Part shown: in pieces, positions 9,115 to 20,489 of the stretch
How positions within the stretch are numbered: position 1 is the first letter of the stretch
Layout of the letters: each line of letters opens with the position of its first letter
Assembly (NCBI GenBank): GCA_041918615.1
Contig: JAYRVH010000025.1
Location: 124,001 to 188,000 of the forward strand
Source: JAEUJM01 sp041918615
Lineage (GTDB): Bacteria; Actinomycetota; Acidimicrobiia; Acidimicrobiales; DATDAH01
DNA length: 64,000 nucleotides
Direction of reading: 5' to 3'
Notes under the pieces: model-generated
What the model was told of the DNA's origin: nothing
The model's input: the letters and a program-made list of their open reading frames with translations, nothing else
The model's database searches: none
Program-made: the position numbers and the translations under genes

Positions 9115-11828
9115 GCGACACGCAGGCCGCGGCGCCCACGGCGGTCACCCTGACGATCAACGGCAAGGCGGTCGAGGCCCAGAAGGGCGAGTTGGTCATC
9201 GACGTCGCCGAGCGGGCGGGCGTCTACATCCCGCACTTCTGCTACCACCCGCGCATGGCGTCGGTGGGCATGTGCCGCATGTGCATCGTCGACATCGACA
9301 CCGGCCGGGGCCCGGCCCTCCAGCCGTCGTGCATGATCGAGGTCGCCCCCGACATGGTGGTGAACACCGAGTCCGACGTCACCAAGAAGGCCCAGGACGG
9401 GGTCCTCGAGTTCCTGCTCCTCAACCACCCCCTCGACTGCCCGGTGTGCGACAAGGGTGGCGAGTGCCCGCTCCAGGACCAGACCATCGCCTATGGCCCC
9501 GGCGAGAGCCGGTTCGTGGAGGAGAAGCGCCACTACGCCAAGCCCATCGCCATCAGCGACAACGTCTACCTCGATCGCGAGCGGTGCATCCTCTGTGACC
9601 GGTGCACCCGGTTCGCCGCCGACGTGGCCGGCGACCCGCTGATCCACTTCACCGGGCGGGGCTCCCACACCGAGGTCGCCACCTTCCCGGACGAGCCGTT
9701 CTCGTCCTACTTCAGCGGCAACACCGTGCAGATCTGCCCGGTCGGTGCGCTGACCGCCAAGCCCTACCGCTTCCGTGCCCGTCCGTGGGACCTCGACGAG
9801 ACCGAGTCCACCTGCACCTCGTGCTCGGTCGGCTGCCGGGTGTCCGTACAGACCTCCCGCAACCGGGTGCTGCGGTACCAGGGCGTCGACATCGACCCGG
9901 TGAACTGGGGATGGCTCTGCGACAAGGGCCGCTTCGACTTCGAGGCCGTGCACAGCGACGACCGACTGGGCCGCCCCCTCCGGCGTGACGACGCCGCCGG
10001 CGAGCTGTCCGAGACCTCTTGGGCGGGGGCCCTCGACGCCGCCGCCGGCGCCCTGCGGGCCGCGCTCGATTCGGGTGGCCCCGACGCCATCGGCGTCATC
10101 GGCGGCGCGCGGTTGACGAACGAGGCCGCCTACGCCTGGGCCAAGTTGGCCAAGGGCGTGCTGGGCACCGACAACGTCGACGCCCAGATGGGTGACGGCC
10201 TGCCCGCCGAGCTGGTGCTCGGCCTTCCCCGGGCGACGATCGACGAGGTGTGTGCCCCCGGCGGCACCGTCCTGCTGCTCGCCCCCGACCTCAAGGAGGA
10301 GCTGCCTGTCCTCCACCTGCGCCTGCGACACGCGGCGGTCACCGACGGTGCCCGCCTCGTCGAGTTGGCCCCCCGGTCGACCGGCCTCACGGCCCACGCC
10401 GAAGCCTCCCTGCGCTACCAGCCCGGTCAGGCCGCGGCCGTCGTCCGTGCGCTCCTCGGCGACGGCCCGGCACCCGCAGGCCTCGACCCCGACGCGCTGA
10501 CCGCGGCCCGCGCCGCGCTCGCCGACGGGCCCCTCAGCGTGGTGCTCGGTCGCCCGTCACTCGCCGAGTCCGCCGCCGGCATCGCCGAGGCCGCGGGGTT
10601 GCTCGTGGCGGCCCGGCCCGACGCCCGGTTCCTGCCCGCCCTGCGGCGCGCCAACGTGCACGGTGCGCTCGACATGGGACTGGCCCCCGGTCTCCTGCCC
10701 GGCCGCGTGGGCCTCGGCGACGGAGCGGAGTGGTACCGCGCGCAGTGGGGATCGGTTCCCGACCGCCCCGGTCTCGACACCGCCGGCATCCTGGCCGGTC
10801 TCGCCGAGGGTCGCATCGAGAGCCTCGTCCTGCTCGGCGCCGATCCGCTCGCCGACTTCCCCGATGCCGAGCTCGCCCGTCGGGCCTTCGACGGCGCCCG
10901 TTCGATCGTCGCCGTCGACCTCTTCCGCACGGCGTCCAGCGATCGGGCCGACGTGATCCTCCCCGCGTCGGGCTATGCCGAGACGGCCGGCACCACGACC
11001 AACCTCGAAGGTCGTGTCAGCCGCCTGGCCCAGCGGGTCACCCCGCCGGGCACGGCGCGGCCCGACTGGATGATCGCCGCGGAGCTCGCCCTGCGCCTCG
11101 ACGCCGACCTCGAGCTCGAGTCGACCGACGCCATCTGGGCCGAGATCGAACACGTCGCTCCCGCGCACGCCGGCCTCACCCTCGACCACCTTGCCTCCCC
11201 GCTCGGCACCGACGGCTTCGTGGTGCCAATGCCCGAGGACGAGGCGGTGGTCGACCCCGACACGGCCGACACGGCCGACGCTGATGCCACCGATGCCCTC
11301 GATGCCCTCGATGCCACCGATGGCGAGGTCGCGGCGGTCGAGCCCGAAGCAGCAGTTGGTGGGACGCCCGCGGCCGATCCCGCCGACGAGGTCGCAGGCG
11401 ATGCCCCAGCCGACGAGCCCGAGCCACAGCCCCGACGCCCCGCGCTCCTGGCATTCACCGCCCCCGGCCCGGCTCCCGACAGCCACGACCACGACGCCTA
11501 CTCACTGCGACTGGTGTCGAGCCGCACGCTCTACGACGGCGGCACGCTCGTGGCCCACGCCCCCTCGTTGTCCGGCCTGGCCCCCGACACTGCGGTCCAC
11601 CTGAGCCCGAAGGACTTCGACCGCCTCGGCCTCGGCGTCACCGCCGACACGCAGGTGCGGGTGCGGTCGGCCAGGGGTGAGGTAACCGTGCCGGCCGTGT
11701 CCGACCCGGGCCTTCCGCAGGGATCGGCGTCGTTGGCGTTCCGCCAGTCGGGCGCGTCCGCCGGGGTGCTCATCGATTCGAGCGCACCGGTCACCGACGT
11801 CCGGGTCGAGACGGCAGGGTCGCAGTGA
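9111..11828 (+). CDS. nuoG: NADH-quinone oxidoreductase subunit G (first operon)
   Basis: 905 residues from the ATG overlapping the nuoF stop. N-terminal ferredoxin domain with N1b cysteines (HFCYHP, GMCRMC, PSC), N5 site HPLDCPVCDKGGECP, N4 site CILCDRC plus ICPVGAL, and an additional C-x2-C-x3-C (CTSCSVGC) with a distant LCDKGR, the ligand set of cluster N7. A molybdopterin-oxidoreductase-like domain follows but is inactive in this family. Residues about 715-780 are an Asp/Ala-rich low-complexity insert before the last domain. Carries electrons from NuoE/F into the arm. Confidence 0.93.
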   Translation: MSDTQAAAPTAVTLTINGKAVEAQKGELVIDVAERAGVYIPHFCYHPRMASVGMCRMCIVDIDTGRGPALQPSCMIEVAPDMVVNTESDVTKKAQDGVLEFLLLNHPLDCPVCDKGGECPLQDQTIAYGPGESRFVEEKRHYAKPIAISDNVYLDRERCILCDRCTRFAADVAGDPLIHFTGRGSHTEVATFPDEPFSSYFSGNTVQICPVGALTAKPYRFRARPWDLDETESTCTSCSVGCRVSVQTSRNRVLRYQGVDIDPVNWGWLCDKGRFDFEAVHSDDRLGRPLRRDDAAGELSETSWAGALDAAAGALRAALDSGGPDAIGVIGGARLTNEAAYAWAKLAKGVLGTDNVDAQMGDGLPAELVLGLPRATIDEVCAPGGTVLLLAPDLKEELPVLHLRLRHAAVTDGARLVELAPRSTGLTAHAEASLRYQPGQAAAVVRALLGDGPAPAGLDPDALTAARAALADGPLSVVLGRPSLAESAAGIAEAAGLLVAARPDARFLPALRRANVHGALDMGLAPGLLPGRVGLGDGAEWYRAQWGSVPDRPGLDTAGILAGLAEGRIESLVLLGADPLADFPDAELARRAFDGARSIVAVDLFRTASSDRADVILPASGYAETAGTTTNLEGRVSRLAQRVTPPGTARPDWMIAAELALRLDADLELESTDAIWAEIEHVAPAHAGLTLDHLASPLGTDGFVVPMPEDEAVVDPDTADTADADATDALDALDATDGEVAAVEPEAAVGGTPAADPADEVAGDAPADEPEPQPRRPALLAFTAPGPAPDSHDHDAYSLRLVSSRTLYDGGTLVAHAPSLSGLAPDTAVHLSPKDFDRLGLGVTADTQVRVRSARGEVTVPAVSDPGLPQGSASLAFRQSGASAGVLIDSSAPVTDVRVETAGSQ

Positions 11829-13021
11829 TGGGCGGCGATCCGCTGTTCGCCGACGGCCTCGACCTCGCGGTCGTGTTGATCGTGCTCTTCAAGGTGGTCG
11901 TCACCTTCGCCTTCCTCATGGTGGCGGTCATGTTCATGGTCTGGTTCGAGCGCAAGCTGATCAGCGACATGCAGAACCGCATCGGGCCCAACCGGGCCGG
12001 TCCGTGGGGGCTCCTCCAGACGCTCGCCGACGGCATCAAGTTGTTCTTCAAGGAGGACTCCAAGCCGGACCGGGCCGACATGACGGTGTTCAAGCTGGCG
12101 CCCTACCTCTCGCTCGTCCCCGCGTTCCTCATCTTCGCCATCGTGCCCGTCGGTGGTGTCTTCACGGACGGCGCCCCCGGCACCATCGAGCTGTTCGGCC
12201 ACACCACCTACTTCCAGTTGGCCGACCCGCCCGTCGGCATCCTGTTGGCACTGGCCATGTCGTCGATCGCCATCTACGGCGTGATGCTGGCGGGCTGGTC
12301 GTCGGGCTCGAAGTACCCGCTGCTCGGTGCGGTGCGGGCATCGGCGCAGATGGTGTCCTACGAGGCCGCCCTCGGCCTCTCGGTGGCCACGGTGGTCCTG
12401 TTGGCCGGGAGCCTGAGCACCCACGAGATCGTGGCGGGCCAGCACAACTTCCGCTGGAACCTGTGGGCGGCGGGCTTCGTGCCGTTCGTGATCTTCCTCA
12501 TCGCCGCTACCGCCGAGCTGAACCGGCCGCCGTTCGACCTGGTCGAGGCGGAACAGGAACTGGTCGGCGGCTTCCACACCGAGTACAGCTCGATCCGGTT
12601 CGCGCTCTTCTTCCTGGCCGAGTTCATGAACACGATCACCATGTCGGCGATCATCGTCACCCTGTTCTTCGGCGGGCCCAACGGGCCGCTGCTGTTCGGG
12701 CCCGACTGGATCTGGCCGGTCCTCTGGTTCTTCACCAAGCTCTTCGTCTTCCTCTTCGTCTTCGTGTGGTTCCGGGCGACGCTGCCCCGGTTCCGCTACG
12801 ACCAGCTGATGGACCTCGGCTGGAAGCTGCTCATCCCGCTGGCGCTCGGCTGGTTGCTCCTGCTCGGCGCCTTCCGCGTCGGCCGCGACGAGGGCTGGAA
12901 CCTCGGCGTCGTCCTGGGCGCAGCGGTGCTCGTGCTGCTGGCCGCCGCCTCGCTGCTCAGTGGGGCCATCACCGCGGCACGACAGCGGCGCACCGAGTCC
13001 GAGACCGAGGCGTTCAGCTGA
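11828..13021 (+). CDS. nuoH: NADH-quinone oxidoreductase subunit H (first operon)
   Basis: 397 residues. Membrane subunit forming the quinone tunnel. The conserved ERK at 41-43 and RIGPNRAGP at 51-59 on the first helix and loop are intact, as is the acidic loop ELNRPPFDLVEAEQELVGG. About 50 residues of extra C-terminal helix and charged tail exceed the usual ~340. GTG at 11825 directly precedes the ATG (GTGATG); the ATG at 11828 is taken because it uses the coupled TGATG junction with nuoG, but either is possible. The TGATG pattern is repeated at the nuoI start. Confidence 0.93.
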   Translation: MGGDPLFADGLDLAVVLIVLFKVVVTFAFLMVAVMFMVWFERKLISDMQNRIGPNRAGPWGLLQTLADGIKLFFKEDSKPDRADMTVFKLAPYLSLVPAFLIFAIVPVGGVFTDGAPGTIELFGHTTYFQLADPPVGILLALAMSSIAIYGVMLAGWSSGSKYPLLGAVRASAQMVSYEAALGLSVATVVLLAGSLSTHEIVAGQHNFRWNLWAAGFVPFVIFLIAATAELNRPPFDLVEAEQELVGGFHTEYSSIRFALFFLAEFMNTITMSAIIVTLFFGGPNGPLLFGPDWIWPVLWFFTKLFVFLFVFVWFRATLPRFRYDQLMDLGWKLLIPLALGWLLLLGAFRVGRDEGWNLGVVLGAAVLVLLAAASLLSGAITAARQRRTESETEAFS

Positions 13022-13665
13022 TGGCCGACCCGTTCGACTACGTCCGCGGCTTCGCCGTCACGTTCCGCAAGCTCTTCGAGGACCGCGTCACCGACGAGTA
13101 CCCGAAGGCGAAAGCGCCGATCGCCGAACGTCGCCACGGCCGTCACGTGCTCAACCGCTACGAGGACGGCATGGAGAAGTGCATCGGTTGCGAGCTGTGC
13201 GCCGGTGTCTGTCCCGCCCGCTGCATCTACGTGCGTGGCGCCGAGAACCCGCCCGACGACCCGGTGTCGCCAGGCGAGCGGTGGGGGTTCGTCTACGAGA
13301 TCAACTACCTACGCTGCATCCACTGCGACCTGTGCGTCGAGGCCTGCCCCACTGAGGCCATCACCGAGTCGAAGCTGTTCGAGTTCTCGTTCACCAGCCG
13401 CCGAGATGCCATCTACACCCGCGACGAACTGCTCGTCGGCGACGACGGCCTGCCCCAGAAGCTGCCGTGGGAGGACTGGCGACCCGGGGACGACGAGCAC
13501 ACCTCGGCCTGGATGCGAGCCACGGCCCCGGCGGGCAACGCCGCCTACGAGAACCGCGTGGCCTGGGCCGGCGAGCTGGGCTACGGCGTCCGTGCCCCCG
13601 AGATGGGCCAGGCCGCCGACCTCGCCAGCCCGGACACCGGTCCCGACGGAGAGGGTGAGCACTGA
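13021..13665 (+). CDS. nuoI: NADH-quinone oxidoreductase subunit I (first operon)
   Basis: 214 residues. Two [4Fe-4S] ferredoxin motifs, CIGCELCAGVCPARC and CIHCDLCVEACP (clusters N6a, N6b), each C-x2-C-x2-C-x3-C. They connect NuoG to N2 in NuoB. A C-terminal extension of ~50 residues follows the core. ATG overlaps the nuoH stop (TGATG) and the stop overlaps nuoJ in the same way. Confidence 0.94.
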   Translation: MADPFDYVRGFAVTFRKLFEDRVTDEYPKAKAPIAERRHGRHVLNRYEDGMEKCIGCELCAGVCPARCIYVRGAENPPDDPVSPGERWGFVYEINYLRCIHCDLCVEACPTEAITESKLFEFSFTSRRDAIYTRDELLVGDDGLPQKLPWEDWRPGDDEHTSAWMRATAPAGNAAYENRVAWAGELGYGVRAPEMGQAADLASPDTGPDGEGEH

Positions 13666-14213
13666 TGGAGACCGCGGTGTTCCTCGTCAGCGCGGCCATC
13701 GTGCTGGGCGGTGCGATCGGCGTCATCGCGTCGCGCAACCCGGTCCATGCCGCGCTCAGCCTGGTGGCCACACTTTTCGGCATCGCCGTGCTGTTCATCG
13801 CCCAGGACGCCGACTTCCTCGCCGCCGTGCAGGTGATCGTCTACGCCGGCGCCATCGTCGTCCTCTTCCTCTTCGTCATCATGCTGCTCGGCGTCGACGA
13901 GGCCGAGGACCTGACCGTCGACCCGCTGGTCGGCCAGCGCCCCCTCGCCCTGATCTTCAGCGCCGCCGGTCTCGGGCTGCTGCTGGTGGCGCTGCTGGCG
14001 GGCAACACCGCCGCGACCGGGGCACGCGGTGCCACCGAGGCGATCTCGGACAGCGTGCCCAACATCGAACAGCTCGCCACGGTGCTGTTCACCGACTACG
14101 TCCTGGCCTTCGAGATCACCGCCGTGCTGCTCACCATCGCCGTGGTCGGTGCCGTGGTGCTCTCCCGGAACGCGCCGGCCACCGCGGACGACGAAGAGGA
14201 CCGGGCGACATGA
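13665..14213 (+). CDS. nuoJ: NADH-quinone oxidoreductase subunit J (first operon)
   Basis: 182 residues, five membrane helices, with the conserved YAGAIVVLFLFVIMLLG on helix 3, the pi-bulge helix in characterised complexes. A short charged tail (DDEEDR) ends the protein. The ATG overlaps the nuoI stop; the stop sits in GACATGAGCG, which is duplicated at the nuoK start 56 bases downstream. Confidence 0.93.
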   Translation: METAVFLVSAAIVLGGAIGVIASRNPVHAALSLVATLFGIAVLFIAQDADFLAAVQVIVYAGAIVVLFLFVIMLLGVDEAEDLTVDPLVGQRPLALIFSAAGLGLLLVALLAGNTAATGARGATEAISDSVPNIEQLATVLFTDYVLAFEITAVLLTIAVVGAVVLSRNAPATADDEEDRAT

Positions 14214-14272
14214 GCGCAGCGATGGCCCGAGCGGCCCGGCGGCCCAGCCGCCAGGAGCGGGAGACATGAGCG
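14207..14272 (+). repeat. Junction module nuoJ/nuoK with duplicated start region
   Basis: GACATGAGCG occurs at 14207-14216 and 14263-14272, 56 bases apart. Between them are the box GCCCGAGCGGCCCG (14225-14238), a hairpin GGCGG-cccag-CCGCC and GGAGCGGGA (14254-14262) just before the nuoK ATG. Same architecture as the nuoE/F module but with a different hairpin. Confidence 0.85.
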
Positions 14273-14571
14273 TTACCCCCACCTGGTACCTGGTGCTCGG
14301 TGCCGTGCTCTTCAGCCTGGGCGCCTTCGGCCTGCTCGTGCGCCGCAACCCCCTGGTCATGTTCATGTGCATCGAGCTCATGCTCAACGCCGTGACGCTC
14401 ACCTTCGTCGCCTTCGGCCGGATGCTGGGCGACATCGGTGGACAGGTGGTCGTGTTCTTCGTGCTGGTGGTGGCGGCCGCCGAGGTGGTGGTGGGCCTGG
14501 GGCTCATCGTGGCCATCCTGCGCCGCCGACCCGGCTCGACCGCCGACGACCTCTCGGTCCTGAAGGGTTAG
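14266..14571 (+). CDS. nuoK: NADH-quinone oxidoreductase subunit K (first operon)
   Basis: 101 residues, three helices with the two membrane glutamates of the family (in MCIELMLNA and AAAEVVVGLGL). MrpC-like subunit of the proton-translocating arm. The ATG at 14266 follows GGAGCGGGA; the longer open frame upstream is shadow sequence. Nine bases separate it from nuoL. Confidence 0.93.
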   Translation: MSVTPTWYLVLGAVLFSLGAFGLLVRRNPLVMFMCIELMLNAVTLTFVAFGRMLGDIGGQVVVFFVLVVAAAEVVVGLGLIVAILRRRPGSTADDLSVLKG

Positions 14572-14580
14572 GGCAGGCCG

Positions 14581-16485
<1,905 letters not shown>

Positions 16486-16487
16486 CC

Positions 16488-18077
16488 ATGAGCCCGTCCC
16501 TCCCTCTGCTCACCACGCTCGTGGTGCTGCCCGGCGTCGGCGCGCTCGTCGTCGCCCTCCTGCCCAGACGCCGGCCCGAGCTGGTCCGTCTCACCGCGGT
16601 GCTGTTCGCCGCGGCCACCGGTGCGCTCACGCTCTGGCTGCTGGCCGCGTTCGACACGGGTGAGGCGGGGTTCCAGTTCGAGACCCAGCACTCCTGGATC
16701 AATGACCTCGGCATCTCGTGGCACCTCGGCGTGGACGGCATCTCGCTGCTGTTGGTGGTGCTCACCGGGATCCTGTTCCCGATCGCCATGCTCGCGAGCG
16801 CACCCCACCACGACCCCAAGCCCTACTACGCCTGGCTGCTCGTGATCGAGGCCGGGTGCCTCGGCGTCTTCCTGGCCCTCGACCTGTTCGTCTTCTTCGT
16901 GTTCTTCGAGATCGTGCTGGTGCCGATGTACTTCCTCATCGGCGGCTGGGGGCACGGCAATCGCGTCTACGCGGCGCTCAAGTTCTTCCTCTACACCATG
17001 TTCGGCTCGGCGGTGATGCTCGTGGGCATCCTGAGCCTGGTCACGTTGAGCGCCAAGGCCACGGGCGGTCCCGTCACCTTCGACCTGGTGGAGCTCGCCC
17101 AGACCCAGGCGCTCGCCACCGTCACCTCCCGGTGGATCTTCCTCGCCTTCGCCCTGGCGTTCGCCATCAAGGTGCCCCTCTTCCCGGTGCACACCTGGCT
17201 GCCCGACGCGCACACCGAAGCACCCACGGCCGGCTCGGTGATCCTGGCCGGCGTGATGTTGAAGCTCGGCACCTACGGGTTGCTGCGCTTCGGCCTGTAC
17301 CTCTTCCCCGAGGCGACGGTGTACTTCGCGCCGCTCCTCGTCACGCTCGGCACGATCGGCATCCTGTATGCCGCCGTGGTGGCCACCATGCAGCGCGACC
17401 TCAAGCGCCTGGTGGCCTACTCGTCGGTCGCCCATCTGGGCTTCATCGTCGTCGGCACGTTCGCGCTCACCCAGCAGGGCCTCACCGGTGGTGTCCTGCA
17501 AATGGTCAACCACGGCATCACCACCGGTGCCCTGTTCATCCTGGTCGGTTTCGTCTACGAGCGGCGCCACACGCGCGAGATCTCCGAGCTGAAGGGGCTG
17601 CAGACCGCGGCACCGGTGCTGGCCGGGATCTTCACCGTGGTCATGTTCGCCTCGATCGGACTGCCCGGCCTCAACGGGTTCGTGGGCGAGTTCCTCATCC
17701 TGCTCGGCTCCTTCGCCACCTTCCGATGGTGGACCGTCGCCGCCACGGTCGGCGTCATCCTCGCCGCCCTCTACCTGTTGTGGGCCTACCAGCGGGTGTT
17801 CCACGGCCCCACCGACGACGCCAACCGCGACATGGGCGACCTGGCGGGCTGGGAGGTGCTGGTGATGGTGCCGCTGGTGGCCCTCATCGTCTTCCTCGGC
17901 GTCTACCCCAAGCCCGCCCTCGACCGCATCAACCCGTCGGTCGAGGTGCTGATCCGCCACGTCGAGGAGTTCTCGGACTACCGCGAGCCTGCCGTGTCGG
18001 TGGAGGGCCCGCCTGCCGCGCCGGCGCAGCCCGTCGCCGAGCCAGCCGAGGGTGAGCCAGGGGACGGTGGGCAATGA
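16488..18077 (+). CDS. nuoM: NADH-quinone oxidoreductase subunit M (first operon)
   Basis: 529 residues. Antiporter-like proton pump subunit with Glu141 (FFEIVLVPMYF) and Lys228 (AIKVPLFPVHTWLPD). The hydrophilic Pro/Ala/Glu-rich last 40 residues are outside the family core. ATG at 16488 lies two bases after nuoL; the frame extending further upstream is shadow. Stop overlaps the nuoN ATG. Confidence 0.94.
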   Translation: MSPSLPLLTTLVVLPGVGALVVALLPRRRPELVRLTAVLFAAATGALTLWLLAAFDTGEAGFQFETQHSWINDLGISWHLGVDGISLLLVVLTGILFPIAMLASAPHHDPKPYYAWLLVIEAGCLGVFLALDLFVFFVFFEIVLVPMYFLIGGWGHGNRVYAALKFFLYTMFGSAVMLVGILSLVTLSAKATGGPVTFDLVELAQTQALATVTSRWIFLAFALAFAIKVPLFPVHTWLPDAHTEAPTAGSVILAGVMLKLGTYGLLRFGLYLFPEATVYFAPLLVTLGTIGILYAAVVATMQRDLKRLVAYSSVAHLGFIVVGTFALTQQGLTGGVLQMVNHGITTGALFILVGFVYERRHTREISELKGLQTAAPVLAGIFTVVMFASIGLPGLNGFVGEFLILLGSFATFRWWTVAATVGVILAALYLLWAYQRVFHGPTDDANRDMGDLAGWEVLVMVPLVALIVFLGVYPKPALDRINPSVEVLIRHVEEFSDYREPAVSVEGPPAAPAQPVAEPAEGEPGDGGQ

Positions 18078-19624
18078 GCCTGTTCCCGATGCTGGCCCAG
18101 GTCGATGCGCCCGCGCCGATCGAGACACCGGGCATCGACTGGTCGGCGTTGTGGCCGGCGGTCGTCCTGATCCTCGGTGCCATCTTGTTGCTGACGATCT
18201 CGTCGCTGCTGCGCAAGCGCCTCCCCGAGGGCTTCCACGCCATGTGGACCGTCGCCGCCGGCCTCGGTGCCATCGCCGCCGCCGTGCCCTTGTGGGACCG
18301 AGTCCACGCCGCTGGGGAGGGACCGTTCAGCGCCGTGGCCGACGCCATCGGCGTCGACGGCTTCTCGGTGTTCTTCACCGTGGTGATCTGCTCGGCGGTG
18401 GTGCTGGTCGCGCTGTTGGCCGACGGCTACCTGCGGCGAGAGGGCCTCGACGGCCCCGAGTTCTACGTGCTGATGCTGCTGTCGGCCTCGGGTGGGTTGA
18501 TCATGGCGTCGGCCAACGACCTCATCGTCATGTTCCTCGGCCTCGAGACGCTGTCGATCAGCGTCTATGTCATGGCGGCGCTGCACAACCGCCGACGGGA
18601 ATCACAGGAAGCCGGCATCAAGTACTTCGTCCTGGGCGCGTTCTCCTCCGCGTTCTTCCTGTACGGCATCGCCATGGTCTACGGCGCCACCGGTTCGACC
18701 AACATGGTGAAGGTCGCCGCGTTCCTGGCGGGCAACGTGCCGCTGAGCAACGCCGCGCTGCTCGCCGGCATGGCCTTCCTGCTCGTCGGCTTCGGCTTCA
18801 AGGTGGCGGCGGTCCCGTTCCACAGTTGGACGCCCGACGTGTACCAGGGGGCGCCGACCCCGACCGTCGCCTTCATGGCCTCGGCGGTCAAGGCCGCCGG
18901 GTTCGCGGGGCTCATCCGGGTCTTCTCCCTCACCTTCGCCACCTACTCGAGCGACTGGCAGCCCGTGATCTACGCGCTGGCCGTGCTCACCCTGGTGGTG
19001 GGCGCCTTCCTGGCGGTCGTGCAGACCGACGTGAAGCGCATGCTCGCCTACTCGTCGATCAACCACGCCGGGTTCATCCTCATCGGCGTCGAGGCGGCCA
19101 CCGCGCAGGGCGTCACCGCCGCCCTCTTCTACCTGGCCGCCTACACCTTCATGGTGATCGGCACGTTCGGCGTGATCACGGTCGTCAGCCGCAAGGGCGA
19201 CGCACTGACCTCGCTCGACGACTTCAAGGGCCTGGCCGGCAGCCGGCCGGTGCTGGCCTTCGTGTTCACCGTGTTCCTGTTCGCGCAGGCCGGCGTGCCG
19301 CTCACGTCGGGGTTCTTCGCCAAGTTCTACGTGCTCGACGCCGCGGTGGACGCGAGCTCGTACTGGCTGGCTCTCGTCGCCATGCTCACCGCGGTGGTGT
19401 CGGCCTTCCTGTACCTGCGGATCATCGTGAGCATGTACATGGGGGCAGCGGACGGCGACGAGCCCTCTCCCGGCCTCGACGGCCCCCCGGTCGAGGTGCC
19501 CGCGGCCGCGGGCCTGGCCCTGGCCATCTGCCTGGCGTTCACCCTGGTGGTCGGCTTCTTCCCGCAGACACTGCTCGACATCGCGAGCGACGCCATCCCC
19601 GTCCTGGTCGCCTCCGCCCCGTGA
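18074..19624 (+). CDS. nuoN: NADH-quinone oxidoreductase subunit N (first operon)
   Basis: 516 residues, third antiporter-like subunit, with Glu158 (FLGLETLSISVYVM) and the lysine helix FKVAAVPFHSWTPD. Last gene of the 14-gene operon. It is not followed by an obvious hairpin terminator within the next 80 bases. Confidence 0.94.
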   Translation: MSLFPMLAQVDAPAPIETPGIDWSALWPAVVLILGAILLLTISSLLRKRLPEGFHAMWTVAAGLGAIAAAVPLWDRVHAAGEGPFSAVADAIGVDGFSVFFTVVICSAVVLVALLADGYLRREGLDGPEFYVLMLLSASGGLIMASANDLIVMFLGLETLSISVYVMAALHNRRRESQEAGIKYFVLGAFSSAFFLYGIAMVYGATGSTNMVKVAAFLAGNVPLSNAALLAGMAFLLVGFGFKVAAVPFHSWTPDVYQGAPTPTVAFMASAVKAAGFAGLIRVFSLTFATYSSDWQPVIYALAVLTLVVGAFLAVVQTDVKRMLAYSSINHAGFILIGVEAATAQGVTAALFYLAAYTFMVIGTFGVITVVSRKGDALTSLDDFKGLAGSRPVLAFVFTVFLFAQAGVPLTSGFFAKFYVLDAAVDASSYWLALVAMLTAVVSAFLYLRIIVSMYMGAADGDEPSPGLDGPPVEVPAAAGLALAICLAFTLVVGFFPQTLLDIASDAIPVLVASAP

Positions 19625-19711
19625 CGGTGATCACTGGTCCACCCGGGTGTTCCGGTGACGGCCGCCCGTCGTCGACTCGATGATCCTGCAACCAGCGCGG
19701 CGGGTCCAGCG

Positions 19712-20383
19712 GTGATCGAGCTCGAACGACGCGACGAGGTCTTCCTGCTGCAGATGACTGCAGGCGACAACCGCTTCAACCCCACGTCGCTGGCGGCATG
19801 GCACGCGGCGCTCGACGAGGTGGAGTCGTCAGAGGGGCCCGCCGCCCTGGTCACCACCGGGAACGGCAAGTTCTACTCCAACGGCCTGGACCTCGACTGG
19901 ATGGGCGCCCAGAGCGACCCGGGCGCCGCCGCCGGTCTGGTGAGCGACGTGATCAGGCTGTTCGGGCGGATGCTGGCGTTCCCCATGTTCACCGTGGCGG
20001 CCATGAACGGCCACGCCTTCGCCGCTGGCGCGATGCTGGCCCTGGCCCACGACGCCCGCGTGATGCGGTCCGATCGCGGCTACTTCTGCCTGCCCGAGGT
20101 CGATCTGGGGATGCCGCTGGCACCCGGCATGACAGCGCTGATCAAGGCTCGCCTGTCGGCGGCCGCGGCCCACGAGGCCGTCGTCACCGGCCGTCGCTTC
20201 GGCGCCGAGGCATGCCTGGCCGAGGGCATCGTCGACGAGGCCCAGCCGGAAGACGAAGTGGTGCGCCACGCGGTCGCACGCGCGCTGGCGCACACGGGCA
20301 AGGACCGTCGCACAGTCCAGGTGCTCAAGCGGGGCCTCTACGCCGACGTGCTCCCCATCCTGGAGGCCGGCGCGCTCCCCTGA
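19712..20383 (+). CDS. Enoyl-CoA hydratase/isomerase family protein
   Basis: 223 residues from GTG at 19712 (start VIELERRDEVFLLQM, the usual N-terminus of the family); a GTG at 19655 would add 19 residues. Crotonase-fold features: GNGKFYSNGLDLDW near residue 55 (the A-helix/oxyanion segment), NGHAFAAGAMLALAHD with the second oxyanion Gly, and EVDLGMPL where hydratases have catalytic Glu. The general-acid Glu of hydratases is not obvious, so an enoyl-CoA delta-isomerase-like activity is plausible. Stands alone after nuoN, with GC-rich spacer on both sides. Confidence 0.8.
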   Translation: MIELERRDEVFLLQMTAGDNRFNPTSLAAWHAALDEVESSEGPAALVTTGNGKFYSNGLDLDWMGAQSDPGAAAGLVSDVIRLFGRMLAFPMFTVAAMNGHAFAAGAMLALAHDARVMRSDRGYFCLPEVDLGMPLAPGMTALIKARLSAAAAHEAVVTGRRFGAEACLAEGIVDEAQPEDEVVRHAVARALAHTGKDRRTVQVLKRGLYADVLPILEAGALP

Positions 20384-20489
20384 CCCGACCAGCGTCGGTG
20401 GCAGCCCGGACGTCCCCGGCACGCCCGTTCGGCTTGGCTGCCCGAAGGCCACCGGTGAGCCGTCGGCGCGTGGGACACGCCAGGCACTC

